The notes under the pieces were generated by a model. That model made no database searches. It was not told where the DNA came from and worked only from the letters and a program-made list of their open reading frames with translations. Of a DNA stretch of 7,471 nucleotides, positions 6,546 through 7,471 are shown one piece after another. The translations under genes and the position numbers were made by a program. The stretch is from a bacterium. Lineage in GTDB: Bacteria; Latescibacterota; UBA2968; GCA-2709665. The stretch's first letter is position 1. Each line of letters starts with the position of its first letter. The DNA is taken from the NCBI GenBank assembly GCA_027619145.1, contig JAQCGA010000191.1, positions 1 through 7,471 on the forward strand, written 5' to 3'.

Positions 6546-6812
6546 TTGTTGCACATCATCCGAACTGCAGAAACGCCCGCCCTGTCCATCTTGAAAGTGG
6601 AAGGCCGCATCGTATCGGAATGGGTCGGCGTACTCGCAAACGAGAGCCTGGCCCTGTTGCAACAAAGCCGATCCGTTGTACTCGATTTTTCAGGAGTACA
6701 GTACATCGATGCTCGCGGCCTGGAAACACTGAAACAAATCCAGACCTGCAACGTACGCATTGTCAACTGCCCCGCACTCATTCAGGACATGCTCAACGAA
6801 GAGGTGTTCTGA
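6546..6812 (+). CDS. Small STAS-domain protein
   Basis: 88 aa from TTG (6546-6548), seven bases after AGGAG; a second TTG follows at once. The frame is open upstream to 6462, but that part overlaps the terminator and the sigma-54 promoter and is not expected to be translated. A single STAS domain fills the protein: LSILKVEGRIVSEW (13-26) is the first strand pair, and VVLDFSGVQYIDARGLETL (44-62) is the hallmark strand-loop-helix of SpoIIAA-type proteins. Phosphorylatable family members read DSSG or DSAG; this one reads Asp55-Ala56-Arg57-Gly58, so kinase control by Ser phosphorylation is unlikely. It is cytoplasmic; the partner is unknown. Family roles include anti-anti-sigma factors and subunits of signalling or transport complexes. 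No anti-sigma kinase is visible nearby. The adjacent -24/-12 promoter implies conditional expression. Confidence 0.8.
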   Translation: MLHIIRTAETPALSILKVEGRIVSEWVGVLANESLALLQQSRSVVLDFSGVQYIDARGLETLKQIQTCNVRIVNCPALIQDMLNEEVF

Positions 6813-6825
6813 TCCATCCCAGAAC

Positions 6826-6857
6826 AGGAGGTGACACGGTACAACACGTCAACACGT
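6826..6857 (+). other. Orphan Shine-Dalgarno sequence and tandem CAACACGT repeat
   Basis: In the 98-nt gap between the STAS and CHRD genes, AGGAGGTGA (6826-6834) is a 9-nt match to the anti-Shine-Dalgarno sequence, but no ATG, GTG or TTG follows at usable distance. Two exact tandem copies of CAACACGT (6842-6849, 6850-6857) come next. The frame of the CHRD gene is open back to GTA at 6839. No terminator is present in the gap, so read-through from the STAS gene into the CHRD gene is possible. Confidence 0.4.
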
Positions 6858-6910
6858 TTTGCATTTATTGTCAAACATCCAATGAATCTCGAACCTGGAG
6901 GAAGTTGAAT

Positions 6911-7471
6911 ATGAAACAACTTTTTCTTTTTTTTACCGCCACACTCTTGTTCATTCCCGCAGTTGCTCCGGCAAACAATACAGCCCGGATTCAGACTCGG
7001 GTCAGCATTCATCAAAAAGAAACACCCATCTTTTTTCGTGCTACCCTGGATGGAAGCCAGGAAACGCCGTCCGTATCCACCGGGGCAAAAGGAACGGCCA
7101 CTTTTGTACTGGACGACGCTGGCCTTTCTTACCGGATCGTCGTCAATGGCCTCAGCGGTGCAATTACGGCTGCACACTTCCATAACGCAGCGGCCGGAAC
7201 CAGCGCCGGGCCGGTAAGAACCATCTCTTTTTTTGGTAATTTGGCCACCGGAACCTGGAAAGCCAGCGACACCCAATCACTTACACCTGCCCTACTTGCA
7301 GAACTGAAAGCCGGCAGAATTTATGTGAACGTGCATACGGCCGCCAATTCGTCCGGAGAAATCCGTGGCCAGGTTCTCAGCCCCGCAGGAACAGCCTTCT
7401 GGGCCAGCCTGGACGGCGGTCAGGAAGTCCTGGCACCGCTTTCTGCTACTGCCCCCACAGGCGCTACCGCT
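6911..7471 (+). CDS. Secreted CHRD-domain protein, 3' end missing
   Basis: 187 codons are visible and the frame is open to the right edge. The ATG at 6911 follows GGAGG at nine bases. Residues 1-21 (MKQLFLFFTATLLFIPAVAPA) are a clear Sec signal peptide with an Ala-X-Ala-type cleavage site. A complete CHRD domain spans about 41-157, with the starting signature FRATLDGSQETPSVST, the AAHFHNAAAG segment, the LLAELKAGRIYVNVHT segment and the closing GEIRGQV. A second copy begins at about 163 (FWASLDGGQEVLAP), so the protein has at least two tandem CHRD domains. CHRD domains are named after chordin; bacterial ones are exported, and their biochemical role is unknown to me. A surface-sorting tail could lie beyond the window. 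It may be co-transcribed with the STAS gene from the sigma-54 promoter. Confidence 0.85.
   Translation, partial: MKQLFLFFTATLLFIPAVAPANNTARIQTRVSIHQKETPIFFRATLDGSQETPSVSTGAKGTATFVLDDAGLSYRIVVNGLSGAITAAHFHNAAAGTSAGPVRTISFFGNLATGTWKASDTQSLTPALLAELKAGRIYVNVHTAANSSGEIRGQVLSPAGTAFWASLDGGQEVLAPLSATAPTGATA

Overview
The window reads as chromosomal DNA from a diderm (Gram-negative) bacterium. It encodes an outer-membrane beta-barrel protein ending in the classical C-terminal Phe, several exported proteins, strong Shine-Dalgarno sites, a near-consensus sigma-70 promoter, a sigma-54 activator gene and a sigma-54 type promoter. Base composition looks moderately GC-rich by eye (not computed). CHRD proteins, PhyH oxygenases and barrel/cupredoxin pairs would fit environmental lineages such as Rhodothermota-like bacteria, but that placement is a weak inference. 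I see no tRNA, rRNA, CRISPR array or insertion sequence.

Left half, minus strand (1-3071). A PhyH-family Fe(II)/2-oxoglutarate oxygenase gene (3071-2274) is followed by a sigma-70 promoter (2264-2236). This promoter drives a probable three-gene operon: an outer-membrane beta-barrel protein (2176-923), a secreted cupredoxin-like protein with a carboxypeptidase-regulatory-like tail (891-184), and the N-terminus of a membrane-anchored, probably signal-transducing protein that runs off the left edge (146-1). The barrel gene carries an in-frame TAA at 1141-1139. The same frame continues past it for 71 barrel-like codons and ends in Leu-Ser-Phe.

Right half, plus strand (3305-7471). A GAF / AAA+ / Fis-type sigma-54 activator gene (3305-4872) is split by a frameshift immediately after Walker A, consistent with loss of 7 nt. 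A DHA2-like MFS transporter with a TTG start follows after 41 nt and ends before a strong intrinsic terminator (6447-6483). Directly after the terminator's T-run lies a near-perfect -24/-12 promoter (6485-6499), with a 10-bp inverted repeat about 95 bp upstream of the expected start site as a candidate enhancer. It drives a small STAS-domain gene whose usual phospho-serine positions are Ala-Arg, and perhaps a secreted CHRD-domain protein that runs off the right edge.

The plus-strand genes suggest a local circuit: a sensory sigma-54 activator co-transcribed with an exporter, next to a sigma-54 promoter serving a STAS protein and possibly a CHRD protein. The link between activator and promoter is inferred from proximity only. 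Two gene-breaking lesions within about 3 kb mean either gene decay in this strain or errors in this sequence. Reads or close relatives would decide between these.
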